NCBI RefSeq assembly: GCF_000276665.1
Contig: NW_004955425.1
Span: 18,951,870 to 19,015,869, forward strand
Length of the DNA stretch: 64,000 bases
Direction of reading: 5' to 3'
DNA from: Chinchilla lanigera
Taxonomy: Eukaryota > Chordata > Mammalia > Rodentia > Chinchillidae
Position 1 is the stretch's first letter; every line of letters starts with the position of its first letter. The notes below the pieces were generated by a model that saw only the letters and a list, made by a program, of their open reading frames with translations, was not told the DNA's origin and did not search any database. This document shows positions 61,060 to 64,000 of the stretch, piece after piece. Both the position numbers and the translations under genes were made by a program.

Positions 61060-62080
61060 CATCCGTTTATTTACCTGAGCTTTTTATTATAATCATTCCC
61101 TCATTGTCTGATTCTGATAGTGAGGGTAAAACAGGCAAGATGAAAAATACTCAAGGTCTATATTATAAGTTCTGTCATTTTGGAGATACATTTAGAGAGG
61201 TAATTAAAATGCAACTAAATAAAATAGCAACTGATTTCACCTCATATGAATGTAAAGTATCTCATATAAAATTCATTATGTAAATATAGTAGTTGTTATT
61301 ACTTGATGTTATATTTTATGTTAGTGATAAATTCAGAGAACATAAGAATCCCTAACCTACCTGAATATGTTAGAGATTGAATTGAATTGACTTATTTGCA
61401 TTTCTCATTATCAAAACTATTGACTAGACGCATAGAGTTTGCCAGTGTTCTGGCTACTCACATCACTATCTATGTCTTCCTATGAACTCTGGACACTTTG
61501 AGGGAAATCACTGCTATTTTATTGTTTTTACTTTTTAGCTTAAAGGAGAGTATCAGAAATATAAATACATGTCAAAAACAAAAAAGGCACTGACTACACA
61601 GGCATTTTCCTTATACCTTTATTTCACTGATTACTTTGAAAATTATATTCATCCTATACATACTTTAATATATGTGACCAATTAACAAACACCTGAAATT
61701 ACTTGTAACACAGATACTTATTACATTCCTATGATGAATTGACTGAGTTACTATTACATGCTAGTCACTTTGTTAATTTCAGCGTAAATAGTTATAATAA
61801 TTTAAGCCCTGTCTTGAGTTTGAACCACATTGAGAGAAATAGACACTAAATTACACAATAAATCTAAAGGTAAGAAAATATTGCCAAATGATAGAGAGAA
61901 CAAATTTTTAACACATTTAAGAAAGTGTTGGAAAAGACTCCTGAGATTCAGGAAAATAGCCAGAGGGAGAACATTCCAAAGTGTTGGTCTGTGTAGGGGA
62001 GGGGTAACTGTGGTGCTCTGAAGTGAAGGTAAGTTGCATCAGATGGTATAAACAACCCCTGTGTAACAGCCCAATTTCCT
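61060..62080. other. Unrecognised AT-rich intron sequence
   Basis: No repeat or exon recognised. Confidence 0.4.
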
Positions 62081-62084
62081 ATCA

Positions 62085-62470
62085 CTAGCACACAATGCAT
62101 GACATTCAGAACATAAAGGAGGAGGGGTTTTGTTTTGCTCACAGTTCCCAGGAATTCAGACTATGGTTGTCTGGTTTTAAGGGAGAAACATCATGACAGA
62201 AAAGTACTACAGAGTGGAGCTCTTCAGTTCATGGTGACCAGGAAGCAGAGCAATGTAGCAGGGCAAGAGAGAAAGGGGCGAGACACACACATGGTCCACA
62301 GGCCGTGCCCCTGTGACCCACCCAGATGTGCCCTGAAGTGTGCTTTATTAATCTCCTAAGTGTTTGTTACTCTAGTCAAGTTGATGTTACAGTTAACAGT
62401 CACAGTCCAACCCTCATCAACTTGACAAGATAATGTCCTTACACAATACTAAATCATCAAACAAAGAAAA
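62085..62470 (-). mobile_element. MaLR-type LTR, antisense (3' LTR of the element reaching to about 63060)
   Basis: Complement order: GTTTTGTTTTGCTCACAGTTCCC, CATCATGACAGAAAAG, GTTCATGGTGACCAGGAAGCAGAGC, CCGTGCCCCTGTGACCCACCC, AGTCAAGTTGATGTTACAG. It is followed by MaLR internal sequence on the same strand. Confidence 0.65.
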
Positions 62471-62479
62471 TAGCGATTT

Positions 62480-63060
62480 AATGATTCTGCCTAACATGAC
62501 ACAACTATCTTGCATACAACTGAAAACAAAACAGTCCTTTTCCCAGAGTTTCAACAGCTCCAGCATTTTCAAAAGTCATAACCAATGTCTCCTCTGAGAC
62601 TCAAAGCAGATCCTTAGCTGTGAAGTTCTGTGAAATTAATAACAAGTTACAAAATTACAAGGTACAGTGGCAGAGAGGAACATTCACATTCTGAAAAGGG
62701 GGAGAATGGAAAAGTAAGACCAAATTCCAGCAGAGCAAACATTTAGTCCTATCGCTCCATATCCGGCTTTCCATGTACATGGTGGTGAGATGTGAATTCC
62801 AGCATGGAGCTGAGCCGGATTTGGGCATCCCTTGCTCTGTAGCTTTGCAGGTTGCAGCCCATGTAGCCTTTCTCTTGGACTGGTTCCATCCATGGCCTGC
62901 AGCTTTCCTTGGCAGACATTTCACATTCCTTGCATCTCTGACTTCCTGGAGTCACCACTGCTACTTTGGCTTCATTCCCATAGCTTCACATGGCATATCA
63001 AGATTAACAGTACTACCCAGCCTTCTTCTTATTATGTAGGAATAGATATCGAATAGCTAA
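62480..63060 (-). mobile_element. MaLR internal sequence, antisense
   Basis: AACCAATGTCTCCTCTGAGACTC, TTACAAAATTACAAGGTACAGTGG, CATTCACATTCTGAAAAGGGGG and CCTTGCTCTGTAGCTTTGCAGG are in the order of the complement of the MaLR internal 3' region. Overlapping open frames on both strands at 62655-63056 are by-products of the GC-richer retroelement. Confidence 0.6.
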
Positions 63061-63064
63061 GCAG

Positions 63065-63685
63065 CTGTCCAAAGGATGCTGTTGCAGTAGAACTGCCAAC
63101 TAGGGTTTAACATTACTACCATAAGGAAAATATGGGGGTCTTTATATAGATTCCAAAAACTTATTAAAATGAAAAAATGCTTCAGCTATCAAAAGTCATG
63201 GTGCACTCCTTGTTATACAGCAAAGAATTAATAAAACTTCATGATAAAATGTTCAACATGAAAATCTAGTGTTGTGATTTTTATAAATTAGGTAATACTG
63301 GAATATTATATATATTTAATAAATTTTGTTCTTATTTCAGTTATAGAGGCATCAATTAAGAAACATTTAATAGAGTTAAAATGACCCTTATCCACGACTA
63401 GTGTATTGAATTCAGAATGCTTGCTAGTGTTTTACCTTCCTTAACTGGATAATTATGTCTCCAGCTGCAAGAAGTATCTCAGAGCGAGTTCACATTTATC
63501 ATTGCTGCTTGCATTCATTTGTGGCAATGTTCTTCTCTTTGTACATAATTGACGCGAGGGTCTTATACATGTGTTGACTCAAAACTGCTTAAATAACCCC
63601 TGAACATTTTCTACAGAGGCTTGCTCTGAATGACGGCACTATTCGCATTTCCTATTCTTTCATGAAAATTTACATCTGAGCTGTA
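63065..63685. other. Unrecognised intron sequence
   Basis: No repeat or exon recognised. Confidence 0.4.
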
Positions 63686-63689
63686 CATG

Positions 63690-64000
63690 CTATGGCTTAT
63701 GTCTAGCCATCCCCTGCCCATGTTTCACATGGTCATAGGTGTGGCTTTTCAGGGATTTCTGGATCTAGAGTGTGTGATACTGGGGTTAAATGTGTGATGC
63801 TGGGACTGTGGATACGTGGATATATTTAGTAAATAAATTGGTTTTACTAATTGGTGTTACTAGGACTAGTTTGACATAGTTCAGAGTGTGAATAATGGGA
63901 AGGCCGACCCTGGATGTGAGTTACCCACCCTAAGGGCAGACAGTTTGGTTACAATGAAAGGGACAGACAGAGGTCTGCTGCTGGTACTTGCAACTTGTTG
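63690..64000 (+). mobile_element. MaLR-type LTR, 5' part, possibly running off the window
   Basis: CTATGGCTTATGTCTAGCCATCCCC, CATGTTTCACATGGTCATAGG, ATCTAGAGTGTGTGATACTGG and GATGCTGGGACTGTGG match the opening of the LTR at 30119. The part after about 63840 is not recognised with confidence. Confidence 0.5.

Larger units (their letters stand above)
46211..64000 (-). other. CTNNA3: CTNNA3 intron upstream of the exon (5' part beyond window)
   Basis: In transcript orientation this intron ends with the acceptor at 46211-46212. Its polypyrimidine tract is modest (TTTAATCTGTTTATTTACAG). A run of alternating AT lies about 65 bases upstream of the acceptor, and an antisense ID SINE about 280 bases upstream. 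No upstream catenin exon was recognised before the right edge. Confidence 0.75.

Noticed and set aside
62655..63056. Cluster of five overlapping open frames on both strands
   Set aside because: The stretch matches antisense MaLR internal sequence; the frames are by-products of its composition.
1..64000. Possible nested LRRTM3 gene (in human it lies inside a CTNNA3 intron)
   Set aside because: Its long leucine-rich coding exon would give a large open frame; none exists in this window.

Overview
The window is mammalian nuclear DNA, almost certainly rodent. It is AT-rich, has no bacterial gene organisation, and holds full B1 SINEs with the internal 29-bp duplication, tRNA-derived ID-type SINEs, old L1/L2/MIR copies and many ERVL/MaLR-type LTRs. 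I cannot fix the species. The older repeats are still easy to recognise, which would fit a lineage that mutates more slowly than mouse or rat.

Only one piece of protein-coding sequence is convincing: a 201-bp exon on the minus strand at 46010-46210, with consensus AG and GT splice sites and matching split-codon phases at its ends. Its translation matches the middle (M) region of an alpha-catenin. It agrees better with alpha-T-catenin (CTNNA3) than with my recollection of CTNNA1 or CTNNA2. The rest of the window is then intron: 1-46009 lies downstream and 46211-64000 upstream of the exon in the transcript. Very long introns are typical of CTNNA3, which in human is a megabase-scale gene over a common fragile site. 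No other gene, RNA gene or CRISPR array is supported.

Layout from left to right. 1-8.4 kb is mostly unrecognised intron with an L1 3' end and one LTR. 8.4-13.4 kb has MIRs, a B1 with a long A tail, a local 97-bp duplication, and an old L1 that was interrupted by a MaLR element, itself interrupted by a second LTR. 13.4-29 kb holds MIRs, a diverged 163-bp tandem repeat, a GATA microsatellite, several LTRs, ID SINEs and an L1 3' end. 29.2-32.5 kb is an antisense L1 carrying an LTR, and its LTR/L1 junction reappears upstream as an apparently perfect 179-bp inverted copy. 33-46 kb contains MIR, MLT1-like LTRs and a B1. 46-48.3 kb has the exon, two ID SINEs, an L2 stretch and short tandem duplications. 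51-54.9 kb has an ID, a sense L1, a pair of 105-bp direct repeats, a MIR and an unclassified GC-richer block. 56.5-64 kb has two B1s, an antisense L1 and MaLR pieces.

The most notable structure is the 179-bp inverted repeat (29381-29559 / 30425-30603). Next come the unclassified 54.2-54.9 kb block, the 105-bp direct repeats and the cluster of tandem duplications near 47.9 kb. I saw no sign of a previously undescribed gene system. Repeat family names are from memory of consensus sequences and no database search was run.
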